The notes beneath the pieces were generated by a model. The model was not told where the DNA came from and searched no databases. It saw only the letters and a program-made list of their open reading frames with translations. The translations under genes and the position numbers were made by a program. DNA of 64,000 bases from positions 262,292 through 326,291 of the forward strand of contig NZ_QVMN01000003.1 in the NCBI RefSeq assembly GCF_010501075.1, read 5' to 3'. Origin of the DNA: Dysgonomonas sp. 25. Its GTDB lineage: Bacteria; Bacteroidota; Bacteroidia; Bacteroidales; Dysgonomonadaceae. This document shows positions 1 through 8,129 of the stretch, piece by piece (position 1 is the first letter of the stretch; every line of letters begins with the position of its first letter).

Positions 1-684
1 TTGCCCCGTATTTAGCATAAATACCGTTTGTGCGACACCTAAGAATACCCGAAGCAGCAGGATTACAATCATACCGATACTCATAAGATTGAGTAAATTG
101 GTATTTCCCCCAACTAATACGTAATCGGTTATTTTCCCTATATATATGGACGTAGATAAACCCAATACAGTATAAAGAATCGCACCGACTAAGCATTGTA
201 TTAAAATGCTTTTATGAGGTTTAAGCAAGAAGAAAAAACGACTGATATTGGATATTTTTTCGTCCTTCGCCTGAAAATCTTCACTTGGTATTAACAGGAT
301 AAGAACACCTGTCCATATTTTTTCAAATTCGTTGATAGGTAATGTGTGTATTTTGCCATCCTCTGGGTCTAAATAGGTAATGTTTTTTTGCGATACTTTA
401 TAGATAACAACATAATGTCGAAGCATATCACGCACAATAACATGCGCTATCGCAGGAAGTGGCATTTCTGATAAAAAATCAATTTTTCCCTCAAATGCTT
501 TAGCTTCAAAACCCAGCTTCTCGGCAGCTTGAATCATTCCTTTAATAGTAGTCCCTTTTCGGTCTGTTCCGGCAATCTGCCTTATTTTTGAAACAGGCAT
601 TTTTAGTTTGTAATGTTCTGCTACGGAAGCCAAACACGCTGCGCCGCAATCTGTTATATCCCGTTGTTTTATTTTAATTCCCAT
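1..684 (-). CDS. Peptidase-containing ABC exporter, N-terminal part (C39 domain)
   Basis: This is the first 228 residues of a protein that runs off the left edge. I read it directly from the minus strand. A C39 double-glycine leader peptidase domain fills about residues 1-125: Gln7, Cys13 in a DCGAACLA motif, His90 in LRHYVVI and Asp106 in YLDPEDG form the expected catalytic set. Hydrophobic segments from about residue 160 begin the ABC membrane domain; the ATPase part is outside the window. By family, such proteins cleave a GG-type leader and export the peptide. The ATG overlaps the end of the upstream HlyD gene by 11 bp, so translation is probably coupled. No precursor peptide with a GG leader is visible nearby. 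Confidence 0.88.
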   Translation of the reverse strand, partial: MGIKIKQRDITDCGAACLASVAEHYKLKMPVSKIRQIAGTDRKGTTIKGMIQAAEKLGFEAKAFEGKIDFLSEMPLPAIAHVIVRDMLRHYVVIYKVSQKNITYLDPEDGKIHTLPINEFEKIWTGVLILLIPSEDFQAKDEKISNISRFFFLLKPHKSILIQCLVGAILYTVLGLSTSIYIGKITDYVLVGGNTNLLNLMSIGMIVILLLRVFLGVAQTVFMLNTGQ

Positions 685-1822
685 TTGTAATAATTTTTGG
701 ATTTATCCAATCGTCTATTCTATCAAATAATAATTGAGCGAGGCTTCTTTCGGTCAGATAGAATCTGCCTGTCAGGGACATCCCTTTCTTTAGAGTCCCT
801 TTATAACCATTCGGCAATTCCAGATAATCTTTATTCAGCGAACAGCGTACCCTAAAAAACGATTGATTTTCCATTTGTGCCACATCGGATATTATGTCAA
901 TGACTTCTCCTTCCAAAAGTCCCCATTGTTGATAGTCATAGGCATCCACTTGAAACTTGACGTTTTGCCCTTTATAGATATAGCCTATATCATTAGGATT
1001 TACATAACATTCGACTAAAAGGCTGTCACCTGTCGTTATCAAAGCAATTGGTTGTGAAGGGGAGAGGAAATTTCCTGCTTTCAAACCTGTATATTGAACG
1101 ATATTTCCACTTACGGGGGCGGTTATACAATATTGTGTTTTTCGCTTTTCTAATTGAAATACTTCCGATTGTAAGTTCCTGTTTTCATGTTCAAGGCGGG
1201 TTTTCTCCGCTTGCCATGTGTTAATTTGTTGCTGTTTCAGGGAGCTTAACAGTGATTGTTCGCTTTGGTATTTACTTTCAACCTGTTCAAAGTCAAATTT
1301 TGATTCTACACCTCTTTCATATAGCGTTTTAGAAACCTGATATTCTTTCTTTGCTTGATTTAGTGACACGGTACGTTCGGATAATTTAGCCTTATATTGG
1401 GCGTACTCACTTTTGTATTTGGGGCTAATGAGATTGTTTCTACCTGATATTAGATTGGATAAATCACTAATGAACTCATTATTTTCAATTTGCTTTTGTC
1501 TGTTCCGTGTAATCTGTTCCTCTAATTCATCGCTCCTCAAACAAATTAGGGTATCGCCTATGCTAACAGGTTTATTTTCATAAATATTGATAGAAGTTAT
1601 TTCTCCGTAAATAGCAGATTGGAGTGTGTTGTTTTCATGTGGTGTTCGTATAATCCCCCTGCTTTGCGAAGATATATCTACATATATAAATGGAAGGCTT
1701 ATGCAGACTAACAAAAGCACAATTATTACTACCAGATATATTATCTTGGATTTACTGTGTCTCTTGACGTAAAGGTTCTGTACAGTATTATGCTGTATCT
1801 CGACCGGAAATAGTTGTTTCAT
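674..1822 (-). CDS. HlyD-family periplasmic adaptor of the peptide exporter
   Basis: A 382-aa membrane fusion protein. One transmembrane segment lies at about residues 28-50, then a split lipoyl-like region (IYGEITSINIYENKPVSIGD), a long alpha-helical coiled coil at roughly 100-230 and a C-terminal beta-barrel region. This is the usual order for adaptors that join a C39 ABC exporter to an outer-membrane TolC-type channel. It is the first gene of a leftward operon; its last codons overlap the exporter start. A minus-strand -7 element lies 46 bases upstream of the ATG. No TolC-like gene is seen in the window, so the outer-membrane partner is elsewhere. Confidence 0.88.
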   Translation of the reverse strand: MKQLFPVEIQHNTVQNLYVKRHSKSKIIYLVVIIVLLLVCISLPFIYVDISSQSRGIIRTPHENNTLQSAIYGEITSINIYENKPVSIGDTLICLRSDELEEQITRNRQKQIENNEFISDLSNLISGRNNLISPKYKSEYAQYKAKLSERTVSLNQAKKEYQVSKTLYERGVESKFDFEQVESKYQSEQSLLSSLKQQQINTWQAEKTRLEHENRNLQSEVFQLEKRKTQYCITAPVSGNIVQYTGLKAGNFLSPSQPIALITTGDSLLVECYVNPNDIGYIYKGQNVKFQVDAYDYQQWGLLEGEVIDIISDVAQMENQSFFRVRCSLNKDYLELPNGYKGTLKKGMSLTGRFYLTERSLAQLLFDRIDDWINPKIITNGN

Positions 1823-1867
1823 AAAGTTTGTCTCTACTTCTAATTAGTAGTTCGGATAACAGGGGCA

Positions 1868-1875
1868 CAAATTTA
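1868..1875 (-). promoter_or_regulatory. Bacteroidetes -7 element upstream of the HlyD/exporter operon
   Basis: Read on the minus strand this is TAAATTTG, an exact TAnnTTTG match, 46 bases before the HlyD start codon. I see no clear TTTG -33 box at 19-21 bp, so the promoter call rests on the -7 box and position only. Confidence 0.45.
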
Positions 1876-1951
1876 TCAAATAGATGAGATAAATGTTGGG
1901 TTAAAAGAGGCGTGCACAGTTTTTATTTAAAACGTTCCTTGTGTGTCAAGT

Positions 1952-1974
1952 GTTTATGTCCTCAAAACATAAAC
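1952..1974 (+). terminator. Hairpin with T-tract, plus-strand orientation
   Basis: GTTTATG (1952-1958) pairs with CATAAAC (1968-1974) and is followed by a run of T on the plus strand. No plus-strand gene ends here, so it may instead be a structure at the end of the leftward resolvase-like gene or chance. Confidence 0.25.
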
Positions 1975-2012
1975 TTTTTTTTGATTTGTCTCAAAAACAG
2001 ATGGGTTAAAAT

Positions 2013-2576
2013 TCAAAATTTCCTCCTACAATACTCAGCCATAAGCATAGCATCCACAATCCCGTCATGTGCTTTTACGGCTCGCTCCGACCTCCTTAAA
2101 TCTTCGTTCGGGAACAACCGTTTTGCGGCCAACAATGAAGTCGCTTTCGTATCAATTGCCTTTCCTGATTTATATATGGGCGATATTCCCTGCCACATTT
2201 CTTTCTGCCACTCCTTCGGAGCCACTTTCGTATAAGCTATTCCCATACCCGCAAGCATCCCCTCCAGTATGCCGAGTGACCAACCGAAATTAAAAGTAGA
2301 TTTTGCCGAAGCTCCGAAGATAGCATGTACATCTTCCACTACGACATGGCAATTATCGCAGTCAAATTCAGCTAATAATATCTTTCGGATTTCCTGTAAA
2401 TCTATTTGATTCCCTATGGTTGGTATTACTCCCTTATATACTAATTTTTCCTCCCGAAAAATAACAATAGCCCCATCTTTTCCGACATCGAAAGCGGCTC
2501 TTATTTTCAAAGTATAGTTTGTGTTATGGTTTCTATAAATGTAATTCTTTTCTGTCAATAACACAAATTGCATCAT
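2013..2576 (-). CDS. RuvC-like Holliday-junction resolvase family protein
   Basis: A 187-aa protein with the RNase H-fold pattern of RuvC-like resolvases found on phages and mobile elements. Asp30 in AAFDVGKDGA ends strand 1, Glu81 lies in VVVEDVHA, and Asp171/Asp175 lie in the C-terminal HDGIVDAMLMA motif, giving the acidic metal-binding set. By family it would cut branched DNA during replication or recombination. The first 26 residues before the AFDVG motif are longer than usual, so the true start may lie further in. It faces away from the two small plus-strand genes on its right and probably serves the element. Confidence 0.7.
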   Translation of the reverse strand: MMQFVLLTEKNYIYRNHNTNYTLKIRAAFDVGKDGAIVIFREEKLVYKGVIPTIGNQIDLQEIRKILLAEFDCDNCHVVVEDVHAIFGASAKSTFNFGWSLGILEGMLAGMGIAYTKVAPKEWQKEMWQGISPIYKSGKAIDTKATSLLAAKRLFPNEDLRRSERAVKAHDGIVDAMLMAEYCRRKF

Positions 2577-2638
2577 CCAGATTTATATATTACATTTATT
2601 TGACATTATTTTTCCACGTCAACAAAACGCATCAATTT

Positions 2639-3037
2639 ATGAGTAACAAACCAAGTAAATTAAAATCCAATAAAGGGAAATTTACACAAATCGGAAATTT
2701 TCTTGTATCATTCGAGAAAGGACAATTTCAGTCAGTCAAGATAATGGCAGCTTCGGGTAACTGGAACATTCGCTTTAGAGAGGACAATTCTCTTTATCAA
2801 TGGATTTTAAACCAGATTAAATCCGAAGAAGGACAAAAGATACTTCAATATGTTTTTGCTGCCTACTATGCTGTATGTAGTGGAGTTCCCGACAATATCT
2901 TTTTCGAAGATATATTGAAAGCCTACCAAAATAGTATAGACCGCATCTCTGCTGCTAATCAGGAATTATCTGAAAATGACGATTGGCAGATTATTAACGA
3001 AGAAAGAGAAAAGTATAACCTATTTAAGAGACAATAA
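2639..3037 (+). CDS. Hypothetical element protein
   Basis: A 132-aa soluble protein that I do not recognise. It begins MSNKPSKLKSNKGKF and has a basic N-terminus, a mixed alpha/beta middle (NWNIRFREDNSLYQWI) and an acidic helical C-terminus. I chose the ATG at 2639 because an upstream -7-like box TACATTTA lies in the divergent gap; a longer frame from 2519 would run back through the gap into the resolvase gene. The stop is 2 bases before the next gene, so the two are probably one transcript. No signal peptide or known motif is visible. Confidence 0.6.
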   Translation: MSNKPSKLKSNKGKFTQIGNFLVSFEKGQFQSVKIMAASGNWNIRFREDNSLYQWILNQIKSEEGQKILQYVFAAYYAVCSGVPDNIFFEDILKAYQNSIDRISAANQELSENDDWQIINEEREKYNLFKRQ

Positions 3038-3039
3038 TT

Positions 3040-3285
3040 ATGACACTTCAAACGCAATTCAACGAAGGAGATACAGTTTGGCTAATAAATCCCAAAACAG
3101 GGCGAGTCGTAGAACGGGAAATCGCAGGGCTTCGTACCCAATCCATCAATCAGGAACAAAAAACCATTTATTGCTTTATCAAAGATTGGTGTTTAAAAAA
3201 AGAGAACCCTACACTTGAAGATTGCTTTTGGGTATCAGAGGGTAAAATTTATAGTTCAAAACAACAATTGATTGCAAGTTTGTGA
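3040..3285 (+). CDS. Small hypothetical element protein
   Basis: An 81-aa protein starting MTLQTQFNEGDTVWLIN. The spacing, with GDTVWLINPKTGRVVEREIAGL followed by short hydrophobic strands, suggests a small SH3-like beta barrel of the kind seen in many element proteins, but this is inference from the pattern. It starts 2 bases after the stop of the preceding gene and likely shares its transcript. There is no membrane segment or catalytic motif. Confidence 0.6.
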   Translation: MTLQTQFNEGDTVWLINPKTGRVVEREIAGLRTQSINQEQKTIYCFIKDWCLKKENPTLEDCFWVSEGKIYSSKQQLIASL

Positions 3286-3345
3286 TAGTTTTCGGATTTA
3301 CGAAAACTTACTATTCTGCAATTCGGTTTGTCAGCATAAGACATA

Positions 3346-3353
3346 TAAATTTG
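3346..3353 (+). promoter_or_regulatory. -7 element for a possible small RNA
   Basis: TAAATTTG is an exact TAnnTTTG box. A TTTG lies at 3327-3330, but the 15-bp spacing is shorter than the usual 19-21 bp, so the -33 assignment is doubtful. Confidence 0.4.
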
Positions 3354-3359
3354 TACTAA

Positions 3360-3520
3360 TCCAACGCAGGAAGTGTACGATAACCTGATAATTATTGTCG
3401 TGAGACAAGAAAAGGTGCTACAATTTCTTTGTAACACCTTCTGTAAGGGCAACTCATAGGCTACCGTAATCACTTATGAGTTTGCACCAGAAGGGGAACA
3501 ATTCAGTTCCCCTTCATTTT
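3360..3520 (+). ncRNA. Candidate structured small RNA
   Basis: Between the 81-aa gene and the convergent PAAR-like gene there is no plausible ORF, but three successive hairpins: AAGGTGCTACA (3412-3422) with TGTAACACCTT (3430-3440); CTCATA (3453-3458) with TATGAG (3475-3480); and AAGGGGAAC (3491-3499) with GTTCCCCTT (3506-3514) before a T-run. A -7 box at 3346-3353 would start a transcript of about 160 nt. I know no family that it matches. It could also be only the 3' end of the upstream mRNA with a complex terminator. Confidence 0.35.
3491..3514 (+). terminator. Intrinsic terminator
   Basis: A perfect 9-bp GC-rich stem with a 6-base loop, followed by CATTTTTTA. It sits between convergent gene sets and, having A-rich sequence on its left, may work mainly for plus-strand transcripts. 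Confidence 0.7.
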
Positions 3521-3577
3521 TTATTCTAACAAATGTAATTACTTTTTGTTAGATGGTCGCTTGAAGTATAAAACATC

Positions 3578-3922
3578 TTATTTTGTTTCCACATGATTAT
3601 TGCTTCCTGTATCTACAAATGTGATTTTTCCTCCATTGGCACACATGCAGAATGATTCTTGTGTAAGGCTCTTGTTGCCATTGATGCTGTGGATAAGCGA
3701 TGTCTTTAACCAAGCTATTGGGCTGGGAACACATGGGGGATTGGGTGACGCACATTTACAAGCTCCGAATGTAGGGACGTTTGCCATTGGTGCTTTATCC
3801 GCTTCGGTAGCAACTATACCGCCATTTATTTTTACAAAGGTTTGGCTTGTCACTATTATTGGCACTGGCGATGCGCCAAGAGTACATTCCATTTTTGCCC
3901 CGTTTGTTATTATTTTTGACAT
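3578..3922 (-). CDS. DUF4280 PAAR-like protein
   Basis: A 114-aa protein beginning MSKIITNGAKMECTLGASP, with the DUF4280 pattern: small, rich in Gly, Ala and Cys, with CTLG, CKCASPNPPC and CMCANGGK repeats. Members are PAAR-like and by family cap contractile-injection spikes or carry toxins. It is the last gene of the leftward vgrG cassette, 65 bases after the second exported paralogue. It lacks any C-terminal toxin extension, so it may act as a separate tip or chaperone for the 855-aa protein. The cassette order supports a type VI-like role; the structural genes are not in the window. Confidence 0.72.
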   Translation of the reverse strand: MSKIITNGAKMECTLGASPVPIIVTSQTFVKINGGIVATEADKAPMANVPTFGACKCASPNPPCVPSPIAWLKTSLIHSINGNKSLTQESFCMCANGGKITFVDTGSNNHVETK

Positions 3923-3987
3923 AATGATTATTTATACAATTAAAAAATATAAGACAAACAAATGCCTATTGTTTTGTTATTAATACC

Positions 3988-4767
3988 CTAATAGTTACTA
4001 AAATCATTACTTATTTTGTGTGCTTTCGACACTCTGTAAGGAATCCAACCTATTTCATCCCGTATAAAAATGGCAAAGTCATAAGTATTGTTGTTCATTT
4101 TGAAAACCATAAAAGCATATTTGTAATCTTCATCGAATACAGGTATTGACATCTTTATTCGAATAGGACGATTCGCTTTATCCATTGACCATAAAAAATT
4201 CTTATATTCTTCCTTTTTAGCTTTAGCCATATTTTTATCTAATATAAAATCGTAATATTTATGATTAGAACGGGTCAGCCATTCTTCTCCTAATTCGGCA
4301 GCATTCCATTTCCTTATTGGAACTGTATATTGAGTAGTAGAGTCGGATGCCGCTAATATCATTTTAAGCAAGGTTGGGAACGGGATTTTTTTATTACTAT
4401 CATCTTTATAAAGTGACTCTGAAAAATTTAAAAGAGATACTTTCTTTACTTTTTCGATAATGGTATCATAAGGTATCGGTTCATCTTCAACCTCAAAAAA
4501 AACAAGTCTTTTCTCTATCGGTTTAAATGGGCGAGATTGAAAAAAGCTATATACTGAGTCAGTATTAAAAATCATTTGCTCCAAACAATCATGTTCTGAT
4601 AAGTTTTCATCTTCTAAGGAGTGAACAGCTAAAATCGTATATATCTGCTCCGAACTATCAGATTTTTCGAGTGGGTTCTCTTGGTTATAATCCCCTATGG
4701 TTAATTGACTATAACAATTATATATTGTCAAGAAAAATATTATTCCTATCATTAGTCTCTTTTTCAT
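3988..4767 (-). CDS. Exported protein, second immunity candidate
   Basis: A 259-aa protein with a clear signal peptide (MKKRLMIGIIFFLTIYNCYSQ). It is a paralogue of the neighbouring 242-aa protein: both share FNTDSVYSFFQS, FEVEDEP, DSTTQYTVPI, KWN.AELGE.WL and PIRIKMSIPVFDEDY. The family is unknown to me. Lying directly after a metalloprotease-like gene in a vgrG cassette and being secreted to the periplasm, it fits an immunity protein, but that is inference from context. It starts 32 bases after the stop of its paralogue. The Cys in NCYSQ could be a weak lipobox. Confidence 0.7.
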   Translation of the reverse strand: MKKRLMIGIIFFLTIYNCYSQLTIGDYNQENPLEKSDSSEQIYTILAVHSLEDENLSEHDCLEQMIFNTDSVYSFFQSRPFKPIEKRLVFFEVEDEPIPYDTIIEKVKKVSLLNFSESLYKDDSNKKIPFPTLLKMILAASDSTTQYTVPIRKWNAAELGEEWLTRSNHKYYDFILDKNMAKAKKEEYKNFLWSMDKANRPIRIKMSIPVFDEDYKYAFMVFKMNNNTYDFAIFIRDEIGWIPYRVSKAHKISNDFSNY

Positions 4768-4799
4768 TCTAATATATTTTGGAGTTCTTTTACTAAGTT

Positions 4800-5528
4800 T
4801 TATCGCATGATTTTTTCACAAGGACTAAAGTCTTTGTCTATTCTTCCCGTTCGCTTACATTTAGATACTAATATTGGCTTCCAACCCTCTTCTTTTCGCT
4901 CAAATAATGCAAAGTTAGCATAAGATTCACCATACATTCTAAAAACCATAAAAGCATATCTGTAATCTTCATCGAATACAGGTATTGACATCTTTATTCG
5001 AATAGGTGAATTAGCTTCTCCATAAGTCCACATAAAGTTTTCATATTTCTTTTTATTAGATTCCATCATTCTTTTATCTAATAAAATATCATAATATTGC
5101 TTATTCGATTTTGTCAGCCAGTCCTCTCCCAACTCAGCACAATTCCATTTCTTTATCGGGACAGTATATTGAGTCGTAGAGTCCATTATTGCTGAAAGCA
5201 TTTTTTTTAAAGTCTTGGAAGGTATTATTTCATTATCTTCCATATAGTACCGATATAATGAAAATAACATATACTGCTTTTCGATTTCCATTATTACAGT
5301 ATCACAAGGCATCGGTTCATCTTCAACTTCAAAAGAAACATATCCTTTTTTGAAGATAGGGCTTGATTGAAAAAAGCTATATATCGAATCTGTATTAAAT
5401 GTTTGTCTCGGACACCAACATTCTTCTAATAGCCTAATACGTTTTTCATCTTCTGGACTATTCCTGTGTTGTCCATTGCAATAAGCAGCAAAAACTATAA
5501 ATAAACTTACTAATACTAATCGTCTCAT
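4800..5528 (-). CDS. Exported protein, first immunity candidate
   Basis: A 242-aa protein with a signal peptide (MRRLVLVSLFIVFAAYCNGQ). It carries the same conserved blocks as its downstream paralogue, the longest being PIRIKMSIPVFDEDY, but has more cysteines (ECWC near residue 38 and CxxT near the end). Its ATG overlaps the stop of the metalloprotease-like gene in a TAATG junction, so the two products are probably made together. That is typical of effector-immunity pairs. The function is not established from sequence; a periplasmic inhibitor of the upstream protein is the simplest reading. Confidence 0.72.
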   Translation of the reverse strand: MRRLVLVSLFIVFAAYCNGQHRNSPEDEKRIRLLEECWCPRQTFNTDSIYSFFQSSPIFKKGYVSFEVEDEPMPCDTVIMEIEKQYMLFSLYRYYMEDNEIIPSKTLKKMLSAIMDSTTQYTVPIKKWNCAELGEDWLTKSNKQYYDILLDKRMMESNKKKYENFMWTYGEANSPIRIKMSIPVFDEDYRYAFMVFRMYGESYANFALFERKEEGWKPILVSKCKRTGRIDKDFSPCEKIMR

Positions 5529-8095
5529 TATCCTAATATATTTTGAAGTTTTTTTGCTAATTTCTTTAAATTTTCTTCTGAGTTAATGCCATATACTTTT
5601 GATAAATCTTCTGTTAATCCATAATCATAACCACTTGGAATGGTTACTTTGTACGATTTTTTCTTTATATTCTCTATCATTTTTAACCATTGCCATTTAA
5701 CAAACTGTGTCCGCTTAAACAACGTATTTTTATTACTATCATTTGACAATGTTGCATAATCCATTATATTAGTATGAGTAGCAGCGTAAGCCTCAGAATC
5801 ATCATCTTTAGTTGCATCTTTTAGACTCTTTTTAAATACTATTTTGTTGTTCCAGTCAGAAGAATTAAACCAGACACTATCGGGAAACATCGGGCAGTCG
5901 GCATGGAACGTATGTTGAAGTCCAAGTGTATGCCCTAATTCATGGGGTAGGGTATCTTCCCATGAATTGATACCATTACCAAACATAACGACACCATTAT
6001 ATCCCAATGAAGCATAAGCTGCTGTAAATGTCGAATTATTGTCTCTTTCTGCTACCAAATCATTTATCATAAATACAACACAGGTATTTTCCACAACAAA
6101 ATCTGTTATTGCTTTTGCTCTTTCCCTAAGTAATTTGGCATCATGGACTTTACGGTTCTTGAATATCCCCTGTTCAATTTTTTGAGGGAACAACTCAGGG
6201 AAAGAATCTATTATACTATTATATTTAGGACTTGTTGGTACACTGCCATTTGGCAAGATATAATCTTTTTCCCAAAAATTAGCATCTGAAATTACACTTT
6301 TATCATACAGGTCGTTATTCATCAGGTATTTTCTAAATAACAGCTTCAATTGCCCAAGTAAACCTCCTTTATCACTTTCTCCTTGCGCTAAATAGTTTTC
6401 GTCAAGTATAAAATCCGTTCCAGCAACCCTCAGAACCGTTTTTTCATTTACTCGGCGGTCATTATCGCTATGATTTCTGTATTTAATCTTAAATACTTCC
6501 AATTCCGTACATAGCCGATTCTTCGTTAGGCTGAAACTTATATTTGCTGATACAAAATAGTCATTAATTTTCGTCACAATACTCCTATAATCAGTAGGAG
6601 GTTCCCAATTTCTTGAAGTTGGAGCTATATCAAAACTACCATCATTTCTCTGGTTTACATCTTTTACCCGAATTTTCACAAAATGTATAGGCATCGGGTT
6701 AAAAAGCATTTCAATAGTACGATGTTCTGTTACATCCTCTAATGGAACACTTTTGTAATAATCGCCAGCTAATATATTGACCTGTCCGACAATAATCTCC
6801 CGTTTTACCTTCTCTTTCTTTTTCGTACCATTTTCGTCCGTTACTTCTATTTCTTCATCTCTTTTACAAAAGGCGATAAGGGCGGCATTTCTATTTAATG
6901 GCTTTTTCTTGTCATCCATTTTATTTTTTAGTGTTATCTTAAATTCCTTTTCGGAATTAGTGGCTGTTCTGAAATGAAAGTCGAAGTAATCTTGGCTGTC
7001 AATACTCAAATATTCATCTTTCTCTCTGAAACTATTTTCTTCGGCTATTTCAGCTTCTATTTTATCAACAGAAGTTTTCTTTTGTGCCAATTCTTTTTCA
7101 ACTTTATCTAAAGCTGTCTTTTTTTGTTTTAACTCGCCCTCTTTTGTTGTTTTCTTATTCCCTATTGTAACTAAACTTTTATTAATAGTTTCTATATCAC
7201 CATTAAGTTTTACTATTTCCGTATATCCCGCTTCATCCGACCTAAATGTCGTTTTTGAACTGGGATATCCATGTTCTTTTTTAGCATCATTGAACTCTGT
7301 AATTTTCTTTTTCCTCTTTGCATCTTCCTGTACTCTTTGAGCTTCCAAATTGTCAATAGACTTTTGTATTGTTATTGCTTCGCTTTTTAGTCTTTCAACA
7401 TCTGCTTTCAGATTCTCTATTTCAGCCTTTTTATTCGGCAAAGTATTACGTTTTTCTTGTTGTTCTTTAGTTAATTCTAATTCCTGTGCAATCCCAAAAT
7501 ATTGGGAACTTCCTTTTTTTATTTCAATAGGTTTCCAATCTTTTGTAACCTTCACCAATTTGAAGAAGATTTTTTCAATGTCCTTATTTTCGGTATCTAA
7601 ATCCTTATACCTGATAAACTCATCTTTTGGCGATATTTCCGTATGTGGGTCAGGGTAGTTTACTAATACGAATAAATCCATTGTTTCTTTTACAGGGTTC
7701 AACCATTGATAATAGTATTCATATTCAAAACCGTTTTTTATCGTTCCCAATGTTCGTGTTGTGCCGTGAACTATCTCATGCACTGGAGGATATACACAAA
7801 TCTTTGACTCATTATTATTCTCATCAATTGCTGTATATCCCGATACGATTATGTCACTTTTTTTGTATTCCTCTCTTAATTTATCTTTCACCCCATATAG
7901 TTTAGGTATATAGGTATCAAATCCAAATTGAGGGATTCCAATGCTATCATCACTTCCATATTTTCCTTCCCGTTGTTCTTGTGAATGATAAAAAGTCACA
8001 ACGCCCGGAAATCGCCCCAATGATTTCGGTTTGGTTTTTACTTCTTGTGATGTATCTTTTGTATCGCATGCTATTATTTCAAGTCCTTTTTCCAT
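5528..8095 (-). CDS. Metzincin-like zinc metalloprotease, putative VgrG-linked effector
   Basis: An 855-aa protein without a signal peptide. Near residues 718-729 it has HELGHTLGLQH, a full HExxHxxGxxH zinc motif, and near residue 777 NIMDYA, a Met-turn. Together these mark an active metzincin-like peptidase. Residues about 205-355 are a long Lys/Glu-rich coiled coil; the N-terminal 200 residues and the middle (380-640) are unrecognised. The gene lies 34 bases after vgrG and is coupled to two exported paralogues that could protect the producer. Delivery by the VgrG is inferred from this order. It might instead act on the host surface, but the missing signal peptide argues for contact-dependent delivery. 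Confidence 0.75.
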   Translation of the reverse strand: MEKGLEIIACDTKDTSQEVKTKPKSLGRFPGVVTFYHSQEQREGKYGSDDSIGIPQFGFDTYIPKLYGVKDKLREEYKKSDIIVSGYTAIDENNNESKICVYPPVHEIVHGTTRTLGTIKNGFEYEYYYQWLNPVKETMDLFVLVNYPDPHTEISPKDEFIRYKDLDTENKDIEKIFFKLVKVTKDWKPIEIKKGSSQYFGIAQELELTKEQQEKRNTLPNKKAEIENLKADVERLKSEAITIQKSIDNLEAQRVQEDAKRKKKITEFNDAKKEHGYPSSKTTFRSDEAGYTEIVKLNGDIETINKSLVTIGNKKTTKEGELKQKKTALDKVEKELAQKKTSVDKIEAEIAEENSFREKDEYLSIDSQDYFDFHFRTATNSEKEFKITLKNKMDDKKKPLNRNAALIAFCKRDEEIEVTDENGTKKKEKVKREIIVGQVNILAGDYYKSVPLEDVTEHRTIEMLFNPMPIHFVKIRVKDVNQRNDGSFDIAPTSRNWEPPTDYRSIVTKINDYFVSANISFSLTKNRLCTELEVFKIKYRNHSDNDRRVNEKTVLRVAGTDFILDENYLAQGESDKGGLLGQLKLLFRKYLMNNDLYDKSVISDANFWEKDYILPNGSVPTSPKYNSIIDSFPELFPQKIEQGIFKNRKVHDAKLLRERAKAITDFVVENTCVVFMINDLVAERDNNSTFTAAYASLGYNGVVMFGNGINSWEDTLPHELGHTLGLQHTFHADCPMFPDSVWFNSSDWNNKIVFKKSLKDATKDDDSEAYAATHTNIMDYATLSNDSNKNTLFKRTQFVKWQWLKMIENIKKKSYKVTIPSGYDYGLTEDLSKVYGINSEENLKKLAKKLQNILG

Positions 8096-8129
8096 AATTA
8101 ATGTTTATTCTGTCCTGTATTATTTGTGT

